From: Nocardia seriolae NBRC 15557
Lineage (GTDB): Bacteria; Actinomycetota; Actinomycetes; Mycobacteriales; Mycobacteriaceae
Assembly: GCF_007990715.1 (NCBI RefSeq)
Contig: NZ_BJWY01000023.1
Location: 1-64,000, forward strand
Reading direction: 5' to 3'
DNA length: 64,000 bases
Below the pieces are notes generated by a model. The model saw only the letters and a list, made by a program, of their open reading frames with translations. It ran no database searches and had not been told where the DNA came from. Below, piece by piece: positions 29,076 through 44,000 of the stretch. The position numbers were made by a program, and so were the translations under genes. How positions within the stretch are numbered: position 1 is the first letter of the stretch; the number at the start of each line of letters is the position of its first letter.

Positions 29076-32000
29076 CTAGTTGTCCGAGAACGCATTCGGA
29101 TCCATCTCGTCGAGCACCAGCCACTCGACCGTATCCGGCAGGCTTGCCTGCACCGACGCCACGGTGAGGCCGACCAGGGATCCGGAGTCGGTGACCATGT
29201 GGGTGATACGGTCCGCCGGGTAGTTCGGATCCCCCGGCACGAACGCCGCACCGGTCTTGGACACCGCCCACTCGGCCAGGTACGACTCATCCGAACGCGG
29301 CACCGCGACAGCGACCAGATCCTCGGCACCGATACCATGCCCGATCAGCAAGCGCGCCAGGCGATTCGACCGCTCATCCAGCTCGCCGTAGGACAGACTC
29401 CGCCCCTCGAACACGACCGCGGGCGCGTCGCGATCGATGGCGACGGCATCGGCGATCAGTTGCGGCAGGGTCCGTGCCGGCATGGCGGGCAGGCCGAAAC
29501 GGGCCACTAGATCGGCCCGCTCGCTCCCATCGAGGATGTCGATCGCGCCGACACCGATCTCCGGGTCGGCCGCGATCGCTTCCAGCACGCGCAGGAAGCG
29601 CTGCGCGAACACCTCGACCGTCGCCGCGTCGAACAGGTCCCGCGCGAAGGTGAACATCCCGACCGTGCCCGATTCGGCCCAGCCCGCGACGGTCAGCTCC
29701 AGATCGAACTTCGCGATGCCGACCTCGAAATCGACCGCGCCGACCCGCAATCCGGGCAACTCGAACCCGGTGTCCGGCAGGTTGGTGAACGACAGGGCGA
29801 CCTGGAACAGCGGATTGCGTGCGGTCGAGCGCTCCGGGTTCAGCACCTCCACCAGGCGCTCGAACGGCACATCGGCGTGCGCGAAGGCAGCCAGATCGGT
29901 GTCCTTGGTCTCGGCCAGCAGATCCGTGAAGGTCTGGCCCGAGACGCGGGTGCGCAATACCAGGGTGTTGACGAACATGCCGATCACGTCGTCGAGTTCG
30001 GCCTCACCGCGACCCGCGATCGGGGTGCCGACGGCGATGTCGTCGGTGCCCGACAGTCGCGCCAGGAACACCGCGAGGGCGGCGTGGATCACCATGAACG
30101 GGGTCGCATTGCGTTCCCGCGCCAGGTTTTCCAGGCCGCGTCGCAGGTCGGCCGGGATCTCGAAGCGCACCGTGCCGCCGCGCAGGGATGCCACCGGCGG
30201 ACGCGGCCGGTCCGCGGGCAGGTTCAGCTCGTCCGGCAGCCCCGCGAGCGCGGCGCGCCAGTACTCGGACTGGGTGGCGAGCAGGCCGGTGGGGTCGTCC
30301 TCGCGGCCGAGGACCTCGCGCTGCCAGAGCGCGAAGTCGGCGTACTGCACCGGCAATGGTGCCCAGCCCGGAGCGATACCGGACACCCGCGCCGCGTAGG
30401 CCGTCATCACATCGCGGGTGAGCGGGCCCATGGACCAGCCGTCAGCGCTGATGTGGTGCACCACGAAAGCCAGCACGTACTCGGCGCTTTCACCACCGTG
30501 GACGCGGAAGAGCCGGGCCCGCAGCGGGATCTCGGTCGTCACGTCGAAACCCGTGCCGAGGAATTCGGCGACCCGCTCCAGCAGCGTCTCCGCATCGACC
30601 TCCACCGGCGTCAGGTCCGGAATCGCCTGTGCCGCGGGCAGGATCACCTGCACCGGGCTGCCGTCCGCCTGCGGGTAGATCGTCCGCAGGATCTCGTGGC
30701 GTCCGATCAGATCGGCGACCGCGTCTTGCAGAGCGGCCGTGTCCAGCTCGCCGGTGAGGCGGACGGCGACCGGGATGTTGTAGGCCGCCGAGGCGGTGTC
30801 GAACCGGTTGAGGAACCACATCCGCTGCTGAGCCAGCGACAGCGGCACCTGCTCCGGGCGCTTGCGCGCGGTCAGCGCCGGTCGACCGCCGTCACCGGCC
30901 CGCTGTTCGACACCGGCCGCGAGCGCGGCGACGGTTGGCGCTTCGAACAGCGCCCGCACCGGCACCCGGGCGTCGAGTGCCGCACCGAGCCGGGCCACCA
31001 CCTGGGTGGCGAGCAGCGAATTACCGCCCAGGGTGAAGAAGTCGTCGTGCACGCCGACCCGTTCCACACCGAGCACCGCCGCCATGGTGTCGGCGACGAG
31101 CCGCTCCGAAGGTGTTCTGGGCGCAACGAATTCGCGTTGCACGAGCACCGGCTCCGGCAGCGCGCGCCGATCCAGCTTGCCGACCGGAGTCAGCGGCACG
31201 GCGTCGAGGACCGTAATGGCCGTGGGCACCATGTATTCCGGCAGGCGGCCCGCGACATGCTCGGTCAGCGCCGCCACATCGATGACGCCGCCGGCCACCG
31301 GCACCACGTAGGCCGCCAGGATGGTGGCCCCGGACTCCTGCCGATGGCCGACGGTCACCGCGAAGTCGACGCTCGCGTGCGCGGAGAGGGCGGCGTCGAT
31401 CTCGCCGAGCTCGATGCGGAAGCCGCGCACCTTCAGCTGGAAATCGGAACGGCCCACGTATTCGATCCGGCGATCCGGGCTCCAGCGCACCACGTCACCG
31501 GTGCGGTACATGCGCTCGCCGGCACCGAACGGGTTGGCCACGAATCGTTCCGCGCTCAGGCCCGGCCGCGCGTGATAGCCGCGCGCCAACTGGATCCCCG
31601 ACAGGTACAGCTCACCCGCGACACCCACCGGGACGGGGCGCAGCCGGTCGTCCAGGATCAATGACCGCATGCCACGGACGGGTCCGCCGATGGTGACGGG
31701 ATCGCCCGGCACCAGCGGGTCACCGATATTCGTGACGATGGTGGTCTCGGTCGGACCGTAGACGTCGTGGAAGGCGCGAATCGTGCCGTCGGGCAGGCGC
31801 ACCGCCCACTTGGCGATCAGCTCGGCCGGAACCGCTTCGCCGCCGACGGCCAGCACCCGCAGCGAGTCCAGGCCGTCGGGCGCGAAGGTGGCCAGCGCGG
31901 CGGTGGTGATGAACGCGTGGGTGACCCGCTCGCGACGGATGACCTCGGCCAGTTCCTCGCCACCGTAGATCCCGGGCGGGACCACCACCAGGGCGCCGCC

Positions 32001-35000
32001 ACCGCCGAGCGCCATGAGGAATTCCATCATCGACCCGTCGAAGGACGGCGAGGCGAAATGCAGTGCGCGCGTGGCTGAATCGAGCCCGTAGCGGTCGACC
32101 TGCTCGGCGGCGAAGTTGGCCAGACCGGCGTGGGTGACGACCACGCCCTTGGGCAGACCGGTCGAGCCCGAGGTGTAGACGACATAGGCCGGATGCTCCG
32201 GACGCAGCGGACGCACCCGTTCGGCGTCGGCGATGGCGTTGTCCGCGAACCCGTCCGGCTCCAGCTCGTCGAGCACCAGCCATTCGACCGAGTCCGGCAG
32301 GTCCGCGCGCACCGCGGCCACCGTCAGGCCGATCACCGCACCGGAATCGGTGAGCATGTGGGCAATGCGGTCGGCCGGGTAGGTCGGGTCGACGGGCAGG
32401 AAGGCCGCACCGGTCTTGGACACCGCCCACTCGGCGAAGTACGACTCGGCCGAGCGCGGCACCGCGACGGCCACCAGATCCTCGGTGCCGATGCCGCCCT
32501 CGATCAGCAAGCGCGCCAGGCGGTTCGATCGGGAGTCCAGCTCGCCGTAGGTCAGGCTCCGGCCGTCGGACACCACCGCGGGCGCGGCGGGATCGATGGC
32601 CACGGCATCGGCGATCAGGTCCGGGTAGGTGCGCGCCGGAACCGCCGGGCCGCCCTGACGGTCGGTCAGGTCCTCGAACTCCGTGGGCGACAGCAGCTCC
32701 AGATCGCCGACCGGATGGCCCGGCCGCGCGACGATATCGGTGAGCAGCCGCAGGAACCGCTGCGCGAACGCCTCCACCGTCGACGCGTCGAACAGGTCGC
32801 GCGCGTAGGTGAAGATGCCGGTCGCACCGGCATCGGAGGCACCCGCGACGGTCAGTTGCAGGTCGAATTTCGCGATGTCGGCCGCGAAATCGACCGCGCC
32901 GATCCGCAATCCGGGCAACTCGAATCCGGCGTCGGGCAGGTTCTCGAACGACAGCGCCGCCTGGAACAGCGGATTGCGCGCGGTCGAGCGCTCCGGGTTC
33001 AACAGCTCCACCAGCCGCTCGAACGGCATGTCCGCGTGCGCGAACGCCGCCAGGTCGGTGTCCCGCACCTCGGCCAGCAGGTCCTCGAACGATTGCTGTC
33101 CGGAGACGCGGGTACGCAGCACCAGGGTGTTGACGAACATGCCGATCACGTCGTCGAGTTCAGCCTCACCGCGACCCGCGATCGGGGTGCCGATCGCCAG
33201 ATCGGCACTGCCGGACAGCCGCGCCAGGAACACCGCGAGGGCGGTGTGCACGACCATGAACAGCGTCGTATTGCGGTCCCGTGCCAGGCTTTCCAGGCAG
33301 TGATGCAGCTCGGCCGCGATCTCGAAGCGCACCGTGCCGCCGCGCAGGGATGCCACCGGCGGACGCGGCCGGTCCGCGGGCAGGTTCAGCTCGTCCGGCA
33401 GCCCCGCGAGCGCGGCGCGCCAGTACTCGGACTGAGCGGCAATCAGGCTGGCGGGATCGTCCTCCGAGCCGAGGACCTCGCGCTGCCAGAGCGCGAAGTC
33501 GGCATACTGCACCGGAAGCGGCGCCCAGCCGGGAGCGGTACCGGATACGCGGGCGGCGTACGCGGTCATCACATCGCGGGTGAGCGGGCCCATGGACCAG
33601 CCGTCGGCACCGATGTGGTGTACCACGAAAGCCAGGACATACTCGGCGCTTTCACCGCCGTCGAGATGGAACAGCCTGGCTCGCACCGGGACTTCGGTGG
33701 TCACGTCGAAACCCGCACCGAGGAATTCGGTTATCCGATCGAGCAGGGAGTCCGCGCCGACCACGACCGGAGTCAGATCCGGAAGTGCCTGCCCGGCAGG
33801 CAGGATCAGCTGCGAGGGGTCGCCGTTCACCTGCGGATAGATCGTCCGCAACACCTCGTGCCGTTCGATCAGATCGGCGACGGCAACCTGCAAGGCGGCC
33901 GTGTCCAGGTCACCGGAGAGGCGGACGGCGACCGGGATGTTGTAGGCCGCCGAGATGGTGTCGAACTGGTTGAGGAACCACATGCGCTGCTGAGCCAGCG
34001 ACAGCGGGACAATGTCCGGTCGCGGTCCGGCGGTGAGCGCCTTGCGATCTCCCGCCCCGGCGTACTGCTCCGCCTCGGCGGCCAGACCCGCGACGGTGGA
34101 CGCCTCGAACACCGCCCGCACCGGCACCCGAGCCTTCAGCGCGGCGCCGATGCGCGCGGCGACCTGGGTCGCGAGCAGTGAGTTACCGCCCAGCGCGAAG
34201 AAGTCGTCGTAGACGCCGACCCGCTCCAGACCCAGCACCTCCGCCACGACGGCCGCGACCGTGTGCTCCAAAGGTGTTCTCGGGGCCAGGAATTCCGCTC
34301 CCCGCGCTCGATCGGCGAACACCGGTTCCGGCAGCGCGCGCCGATCCAGCTTGCCGACCGGTGTCAGCGGGATGGCGTCGAGCACCGTGATCGACGCCGG
34401 GACCATGTATTCCGGCAGCAGCGCCGCCACGTGCTCGGTGAGCACCGCGACATCGACGTCACCACCGGCCACCGGCAGCACATACGAGACCAGCGCGGTC
34501 GCGCCCGCGGTGCTCTTGTGCCCCACGGTGACCGCGAAGTCGACGGTCTCGTGCGAGGCCAGCACCGCGTCGATCTCGCCCAGCTCGATGCGGAAACCGC
34601 GCACCTTGACCTGGAAGTCGGAACGACCGACGTACTCGACCTCACCGTCCGAGGTCCAGCGGACCACGTCACCGGTGCGGTACATCCGCTCCCCCACGGC
34701 GAACGGATTGGCCACGAACCGATCCGCCGTCAAGCCCGCTCGCGCGTGGTATCCGCGGGCCAGCTGGGTGCCCGCCACATACAACTCACCCGCCACACCG
34801 ACCGGCACCGGCTGCAACCGATCGTCGAGGATCAGCGACCGCACACCCCGGATCGGGCCACCGATGGTGACCGGAGCACCCGGGACCAGCGCATCACTCA
34901 GGTTGGTCATGATCGTGGCCTCGGTCGGACCGTAGGCATTGTGGAAGGCCCGAATCGCGCCGTCCCGCAGGGTCCCTTCGCCAATGGGAACCGCCCATTT

Positions 35001-38000
35001 CGCGACCAGCTCGGCCGCGACGGCTTCGCCACCGGCGATCAGGACGCGCAGGCTGTCGAGCCCGGCCGGATCCAGGGTGGCCAGCACCGCGGGAGTGATG
35101 AGCGCATGGGTGACCCGCTCACGGCGAATCAGCTCCGCCAGTTCCTCACCGCCGTAGATACCCGGCGGCACGACCACCAGCGTTCCGGCCCCGCCGACCG
35201 CGAGCAGGAATTCCAGAATCGACGCATCGAACGACGGCGAGGCGAAATGCAAAGCACGCGAGGCTGAATCGAGGCCGTAGCGCTCGATCTGCTCGGTGGC
35301 GAAGTTGACCAGACCGGTGTGGGTGACCACGACGCCCTTGGGCACACCGGTCGAACCCGAGGTGTAGATGACATACGCGGGATGCTCCGGACGCAAGGGG
35401 CGCGCCCGGTCCGAATCGTCGATCACGGTGTCCGCGAACGCATTCGGTTCCAGCTCGTCGAGCACCAGCCACTCGACCGAATCCGGCAGCCCGGCCCGCA
35501 CCGCACTCACCGTCAGGCCGAACCGCGAACCGGAGTCGGTGACCATGTGGGCAATGCGATCGGCCGGGTAGTTCGGATCCACCGGCACGAAGGCCGCACC
35601 GGTCTTGGTCACCGCCCACTCGGCCAGGTACGAGTCAGACGAACGCGGCACCGCGATCGCGACCAGATCCTCGGCACCGACTCCACGCCCGATCAGCAAG
35701 CGCGCCAGACGATTCGAGCGACTATCCAGCTCACCGTAGGACAGACTCCGCCCCTCGAGCACCACGGCGGGCGCTGCGGGGTCGACCGCGACGGCATCGG
35801 CGATCAGCTCCGGCAACGTCCGTGTGGGGAGGGCGGGCAGTCCGAAACGGGCCACCAGATCGGCCCGTTCGCTCCCATCGAGGATGTCGATCGCGCCGAC
35901 ACCGATCTCCGGGTCGGCCGCGATCGCTTCCAGCACGCGCAGGAAGCGCTGCGCGAACCCTTGGACCGTCGCCCGGTCGAACAGGTCGCGCGCGAAGGTG
36001 AGGATGCCGGTCGCGCCGGAATCGGCCGCTCCCACCACCCTCAGCTCCAGGTCGAATTTCGCTGTGTCGATCTCGAAATCGACACCGCCGACCCGCAATC
36101 CGGGCAATTCGAATCCGGCATCGGGCAGATTCTCGAACGACAGCGCCACCTGGAACAGCGGATTGCGCGCGGTCGAGCGCTCCGGGTTGAGCAGCTCGAC
36201 CAGGCGCTCGAACGGCATATCCGCGTGCGCGAACGCGCCCAGATCCGAATCCTTGACCTCCGCCAGGAGATCCGCGAAGGACTGCTGTCCCGATACCCGG
36301 GTACGCAGCACCAGGGTATTGACGAACATGCCGATCACGTCGTCGAGTTCGGCCTCACCGCGACCCGCGATCGGGGTGCCGACGGCGATGTCACCGGTGC
36401 CCGACAGTCGCGCCAGGAACACCGCGAGGGCGGTGTGCACGACCATGAACAGCGTCGCATTGCGTTCCCGCGCGATGTCCCGCAGGCGGCCGTGCAGTTC
36501 GGCATCGATCTCGAAATCGACCGTGCCACCGCGCAATGAGGACACCGGCGGCCGTGGGCGATCCCAGGGCAGGTTGAGCTCGTCGGGCAGCCCGGCCAGG
36601 GTGGTCCGCCAGTAGTCGGCCTGCGCGGAGATGAGGCTGTCCGGATCGTTCTCGGAGCCGAGGACCTCGCGCTGCCACAGCGTGTAGTCCGCGTACTGCA
36701 CCGGCAGCGGTGACCAGGCCGGCGCCTCGCCCTGCACCCGCGCCGCGTAGGCCAGCATGACGTCCCGGGTGAACGGGCCCATGGACCAGCCGTCGGCGCT
36801 GATGTGGTGCACCACGAAGACCAGGACGTATTCGGCGGCGGTGCCGCCACCGGACACAGCGGCAGGTTCGACCCGGAACAGCCCGGCGCGCACCGGAATC
36901 TCGCGCGCCACATCGAAACCGGCCGACAGCACACCGGCGATGCGATGCGGCAGCGAGCTCACGCTCACCGGCACCGGCGTGAGGTCGGGCACCGCCTCGG
37001 CGGCGGGCCGGATGACCTGCCGCGGTTCGCCGTCGATCTGCGGGTAGACGGTGCGCAGCGACTCGTGACGGCCGATGGTGTCGGCCACGGCCTGCTGCAA
37101 CGCGGCCACATTCAGCTCACCGGTCAGACGGACGGCGGCCGGAATGTTGTAGGCGGCCGAGGCGGGGTCGAACCGGTTGAGGAACCACATGCGCTGCTGC
37201 GCCAGCGACAACGGCACCCGATCCGGACGCGGTCCGGCGGTCAGCGCCTTCCGCCCACGGCCCGCCTGCTGCTCCACCCGAATGGCGAGCGCGGCGACCG
37301 TCGGCGCTTCGAACAGCATCCGGACCGGCACCCGCGTATCGAGCGCCGCGCCCAGGCGAGCCGCGACCTGCGTTGCCACCAGGGAGTTTCCGCCCAGGGC
37401 GAAGAAGTCGTCGTCCGCGCCGACCGAGCGCGGGGAGGCGGAGCGGCCGGAGCCGAGCACGTCGGTGAAGACGCCGGCAACGATCTCCTCGATCGGGGTG
37501 GACGGCGCGCGGAAGGCGGTGGCCTCGAACTCGGGCTCGGGCAGCGCCTTTCGATCCAGCTTGCCATTGGCATTGAGCGGCAGTGCGTCGAGCACCACGA
37601 ACGCCGACGGCACCATGTACGACGGCAAGGCCGCGGCCAGTGCCGACTTCACCAGCGGCACATCCACATTCGATCCGGACGGAACCAGGTATCCGACGAG
37701 GCGGTCGCCGGTGCGCGGGTCGGAGTTCAGCACCACGACCGCCTGCGCCACCGAATCGTGGGCGGTCAGCGCGGATTCGATCTCACCGAGCTCGATGCGC
37801 AGACCACGCAACTTCACCTGGAAGTCGGTACGGCCCAGATAGGTGATGGACCCGTCGCTGTCGGAGCGCACCAGATCACCGGTGCGGTACATGCGCTCAC
37901 CGAACCCGAACGGGCTGGCCACGAAGCGATCCGCGGTCAGATCCGCCCGGCCGAAGTAGCCGCGCGCCAGCTGACTGCCCGCGAGGTACAGCTCGCCCGC

Positions 38001-41000
38001 GACACCCGGCAGGACCGGATTCAGCCGCGAATCCAGCACGTACGCCTGGGCATTCCACACCGGGCGACCGATCGGGACAGCGCCCCGCATGTCGTCGGAG
38101 GCCGGCGCGTGCGTGGCGTGCACGGTGAATTCCGTGGGGCCGTAGAGGTTGTGCAGTGCGGCCGAGCCGACCCTGCGGAAGGCCCGCACCACATCGGAGG
38201 TGAACGCCTCACCGGCCACCAGCAGCGCCCGCAGCGAGGACAGCTGTTCGGCGGCCACACCGCCCGCGAACACGCTGAGCATGGACGGCACGAACGAAGT
38301 GATCGTGACACCCTCGGCCGCAATCACCTCCGCCAGGTACTGCGGATCCCGATGCCCGTCCGGAGTGGCCACGACCATGCGCGCACCGACGGCCAGCGGC
38401 GCGAACAGTTCCCACACCGACACGTCGAAGGTCTGCGGCGTCTTGAGCAGCACTACATCATCGGCCGAGAGGCCGTATTCCGAAGTGATCCAAGCGATCT
38501 GGTTGACCACGGCGGCGTGCGGGACCGCGACGCCCTTCGGGCGGCCGGTCGAACCGGAGGTGAAGATGACGTAGGCGATATTCGAGGAACGCAGCGGCGC
38601 GCGCCGATCCGCGTCGGTCACCGGAGCACCCGGGTAGCCCGACAAGTCCAAATCGTCGATGCGGAGCAATCCGCACGGTTCGACGGGTTCGAACCCGTCG
38701 CGCGAGGTGGTCAGCACCCACATCGGCTGCGCGGTCTCGAGCACCTGACCGATGCGGTCGGCGGGCTGGTCCAGATCCAGCGGCACGTACGCGCCACCGG
38801 CGGCCAGCACCGCGTACATCGCCACCACCAGGTCGGCGGAACGGCGAAGGCCCAGGGCCACCAGCGTGTCCGGGCCGATTCCCGAAGCGATCAGATGGCG
38901 GGCCAGCCGGTGCACCCGCTCGGCGAACTCACCGTAGGTCAGGCTCGTGCCCTCGAAGCTGAGCGCGGTCGCCGCGGGCGTGCGCGCCGCCTGCGCCTCG
39001 AATCGGGCGAGCAGGTTCGCGGTCGCGTCCAGCGGGTGCGCGGTCGCGGTGCGCGCGGCCGCCACCGCGGCCCACTCGTCCGGGGCGAGCAGCTCGATAT
39101 CACCGACGGGGAGCGCCGGATTCGAGACCACGGCGGCGAGCAACCGGTTCAGCCGGTCCACGAATCCGGCGACCGTCCCGGCATCGTAGAGATCGCTCGC
39201 GTAGGTCAGATAGCCGCCGATGCCCAGCGGCGTACCGGCCTCGTCGTAACCGTCGGACACGACCAGATGCAGATCGAACTGCGACACATCCACATCCGAC
39301 TCGACCGGCGCGATCGTCAGGCCGGGCAACTCCAGTGCGGTGCGGGCCATGTTCTGGAACGACAGACCCACCTGGAACAACGGATGATGCGCGGTGGTGC
39401 GCGGCGGATCGAGCACCTCCACCAGCCGCTCGAACGGAATGTCGCTGTGCGAGAAGGCCCGCAGGTCGGTCTCTCGCTGCCGGGCCAGCAGCTCCGCGAA
39501 CGACTCCCCGCCGTCCACGCGCGTCCGGAACACGAGGGTGTTGACGAACATGCCGATCAGATCGTCGAGCTCGCGCTCGCCGCGCCCCGCCACCGGGGTG
39601 CCGATGGCAATGTCAGCGGTCCCCGACAGCCGGGCCAGCAGGGCCGCGAGGGCCGCGTGCACGACCATGAAGACGGTCGCGTTGTGCGCGCGGGCCAGGC
39701 GCACCACGCCCGCGTGCACGGCCGGATCGATGCGCACCTCGACCCGTGAACCGAGCGCGGACACCGCCGCCGGGCGCGGCCGGTCGGTCGGCAGTTCCAG
39801 CAGGTCCGGCAGTCCGGCCAGCTCGCCGCGCCAGTACTCGAGCTGCTGGGCCGCAACCGATTCCGGATCGGACTCGGAGCCCAGCACCTCGCGCTGCCAC
39901 ACCGCGTAGTCCGCGTACTGGACCCGCAGCGGCAGCCAGGCGGGTTCGCCGCCGCCGCGGCGCGCGGTATAGGCGGTCATGATGTCGCGCACCAGCGGAG
40001 CCATGGACGAGGCGTCGGCGGCGATGTGGTGGGCGACCACGGCCAGCACGAACTGCGGGTCCGGCGTCGCGTCGGTGAGCTCCAGCAGTCGCACCCGGAT
40101 GGGCACCTCCCAGGTGACGTCGAACGGCGTCGTGGCCAGTTCGTAGACGGCGGCGGCGATCTCGGATGCGACCGCGCGGGCGACCACCAGGCGCGGAAGC
40201 GGCGCACCGCCGGCGAGCACGGTCTGCGCCGGGCCGTCGGAGGTCTCCGGGTAGACGGTGCGCAGCACTTCGTGCCTGGCCACCACGTCGTCGAGCGCGG
40301 CGCTCAGCGCGTCCACGTCGAGGTCGCCGGTCAGTCGCAGCGCGAACGGCAGGTTGTAGGCGGCCGATCCGGCGGTGACGGTGCCGTCGCCGAGATCCTC
40401 GAAGCGGTTGAGGAACCACATGCGCTGCTGCGCGGGCGAGAGCGGCAGCCGCTCGGGACGCGGGATACTGCCCAGTTCCCCGGTGCGGACCCGGCGGATT
40501 CGCGACTCCACCGTCGAGGCCAGGGCGGTGACGGTCGGGGATTCGAACAGGGTGCGCACCGGCACCCGGTCCCCGAGCGCCGCACCGATCCGGGCAACCA
40601 CGGCAGTGGCGATCAGGGAATTGCCGCCCAAGGCGAAGAAGTCGTCGTCCGCACCGACCCGGTCTATGCCGAGCACCTCGGCGAAGACACCGGCCACGAT
40701 CTCTTCGAGAGCCGTTGCGGGAGTCCGGAATCGACGCGCGCTGAAACTCGGCGCGGGCAGCGCCTTGCGATCGAGCTTGCCGCTGGCATTCAACGGGAAC
40801 TCGTCCAGCACCACGATGGCCGACGGAATCATGTACCGGGGCAGCGAATCCGCCAGTGCAGCAGGCAATGCCGACGCATCGACGGTGCGCCCGGGCAACG
40901 GCACCACGTGGGCGACCAGCTGATCACCGAGCTCGGACGGCATGACCGAGGCCACCGCCGCACTCAGCCCGGGCCGGGCCAGCAGCGCGGTCTCGATCTC

Positions 41001-44000
41001 ACCGAGCTCGATGCGCTGCCCCCGGAACTTGACCTGGAAGTCGGTGCGGCCGATGTACTCCAGTCGCTGTGAGCGGCCCGAACCGGCGTCCCGCCAGACC
41101 ACCAGGTCACCGGTGCGGTACATGCGCTCGCCGGTACCGAACGGGTTGGCCACGAAGCGATCCGAGGTCAGGTCGGGGCGGCGCACGTAGCCGCGCGCCA
41201 GTTGATCACCCGCCAGATACAGTTCACCCGCGACACCGGCGGGCACCGGACGCAGGCGCGAATCCAGTACGTAGACACCGACATTCCACTGCGGTACGCC
41301 GATCGGCACGGTGGCGTGCTCGTCCTCGCGCGCCTGCCAGTAGGTCACCGAGACGGCGGCCTCGGTCGGACCGTACAGGTTGTGCACCCTGGCGTCCGAC
41401 ACCCCGGCGAAGGCCGCGACGGTCTCCGGCGGCAGCGCCTCGCCGATCACGAACACGTCGCGCAGACTCTCGATGGTGCCCGGCGCGGCGTGCGCGGCGA
41501 GCACCGTGAGCATCGACGGCACGAAGTCGGTGACGGTAACGCCGTGCCGCGCAATGGTTTCGGCCACGTACGCCGGATCGCGATGCCCGTCGTGGGTGGC
41601 CACCACCAGCTTCGCACCCGCCCGCAGCGGCATAAAGTAGCCCCACAGCGACACGTCGAAGGTCGTCGCGGTCTTCTGAAGATAGACCGCACCCGGCCCC
41701 ATCGGGTACTCGGCCAGCATCCAGGTGATCTGGTTGTGGATGGCCCGATGCGACACCGCGACGCCCTTGGGGCGGCCGGTGGAACCGGAGGTGAAGATGA
41801 CGTAGGCTGGATGCTCCGGCCGCACCGGGCGCAGCAGTTCCGTATCCGATACCGGGGCAGCGGAAAACGCTCTCGGATCCACCGCGTCCAGGCTCACGAC
41901 CTGCGTCCCTGCCGGGACCGGCACGGCGTCGGCGGTGGTGGTCAGCACGCACGCCGGGCGCGCGGTCTCGAGAATATGCGCGATCCGCTCGGCCGGATGA
42001 TCCGGATCCAACGGCACATACCCACCACCGGCAGTGAGCACGGCATACACGCCGACGACCAGGTCCAGCGAACGCCGAACAGCCAGGCCCACCAGCGATT
42101 CCGCACCCACACCCCGAGCGATCAACAGCCGGGCAAGCCGGTTCACCCGCTCGTCGAACTCGCGGTAGGTCAGCTCCACACCCTCGAAATGCACCGCCAC
42201 CACATCGGGATGAGCCGCCACCGCGCGCCGATAGCCATCGAGCAGCGATTCTTCGGGGATGGCGTGCCGGGTATCGTTCCAGTCCACCAGCATTCGCGTG
42301 CGCTCTGCGCCATCGAGGAGATCGATGTCGCCGATCGGCCTCGAGGTGTCGGCAATCACCGCGGACAGCAGGCGCACCAGCCGCCTCGCGAAACCCGCGA
42401 TCGTCGCCTCGTCGAAAAGATCGGTCGCGTAGGTGAACACCGCGCCCATGCCATCGTTCGCACGCGGCAGCAGCGACAGTTGCAGGTCGAATTTCGCTAT
42501 CGCACCATCAGATTCGACGGACTCGACGACCAGCCCGGGCAGCTCCACGCGCGGCGCGTCGAGGTTCTGGAAGAACATCGCCACCTGGAACAGCGGGTGG
42601 TGCGCCTGGGTGCGGACCGGATCGAGCACCTCGACCAGCCGCTCGAAGGGCAACTCCGCGTGCGAGAAGGCAGCCAGGTCGACTTCCTTCGCGGCCCGCA
42701 GCAGCTCCCTGAAACCGGCCCCACCGTCGACCTCGGTGCGCAGGGCCAGGGTGTTGACGAACATGCCGACGAGATCGTCGAGTTCGCGCTCACCGCGCCC
42801 GGCCACCGGGCTGCCGATCACGATGTCGTCGGTTCGCGACAACCGGGCGAGCAGGGCGGCGAAGACGCTGTGCAGCACCATGAACGGCGAGGCCCCACCG
42901 GCGTGGGCGAGTTCGTCGACGCCCGCGACCAGGTCCGCGCCGATCTCGAAGGCGAAGGTCGCGCCCTGCCCGGAGGCCACGGCCGGTCGCGGGCGGTCGG
43001 CGGGCAGGTCGATGCGTTCCGGAATCCCCGCCAAAGCCCCACGCCAGTAGTCGATCTGGGTGGCGGCCAGCGAACCGGGCTCGTGCTCGTCGCCGAGCGC
43101 CCCGCGCTGCCACAGCGTGTAATCGGCGTACTGCACCGGCAGCGGCCGCCACGGCGGGACCGCGCCGTTGCGCCGGGCCAGGAAGGCCGTCATGAGATCT
43201 CGCGCGAACGGTCCGGTCGAGAAGCCGTCGGCGGCGATGTGGTGCAGGACCACCGCGATCACGTGCTCGTCCGGCCCGAGCCGGGCCAGCTCCACCCGCA
43301 GCGGCACCCGGGCCGACACATCGAATCCGGTCAGCGCCGCCCCGGCGAGCCACCCGGGCAGGTCCTCCTCGCGCACCGGTCGCGGCACCAGGTCCGGAAT
43401 CACCTCTGCCGCAGGCAGAATCATCTGACTCCCGACACCGTCCACGGCCGGGTAGACGGTGCGCAGCGCCTCGTGCCGCTCGATCACATCGCCGAACGCG
43501 GCCCGCAATGCCGTCACGTCCAGCGCGCCGGTCACCCGCAGCGCGAGGGGAATATTGTCCGCGGCCGACGCCGGGTCGAACTGGTTGAGGAACCACATCC
43601 GCTGCTGTGCCGGGGACAGGGGAATGCGTTCCGGACGCGGGCGCGCCTCGAGCGGTGCGCGCCCGCCCGCACCCTCGAGTCCGGCCAGCTCCCGCGCCAG
43701 CGCCGCGACGGTCGGCGCGGTGAACAGCAGCCGCCCCGGCACCCGCGCCGAGATCAGCGCACCCAGCCGCGCCGCGCCGCGCGCGGCGATGAGCGAATTG
43801 CCGCCCAGGCCGAAGAAATCGTCGTCCGCACCGATCGGATCCACCGTGCCCAGCAGCTCCGCGAACACCTCGGCGACCAGTGTTTCGAGCCGGCCCGCGG
43901 GAGCGCGGAATTCGGCGACGCGCAGCTTGGGCGCGGGCAGGGCCCGGCGGTCCAGCTTGCCGACCGGGGTCAGCGGAATCGTGTCCAGCACGGTGATGGC

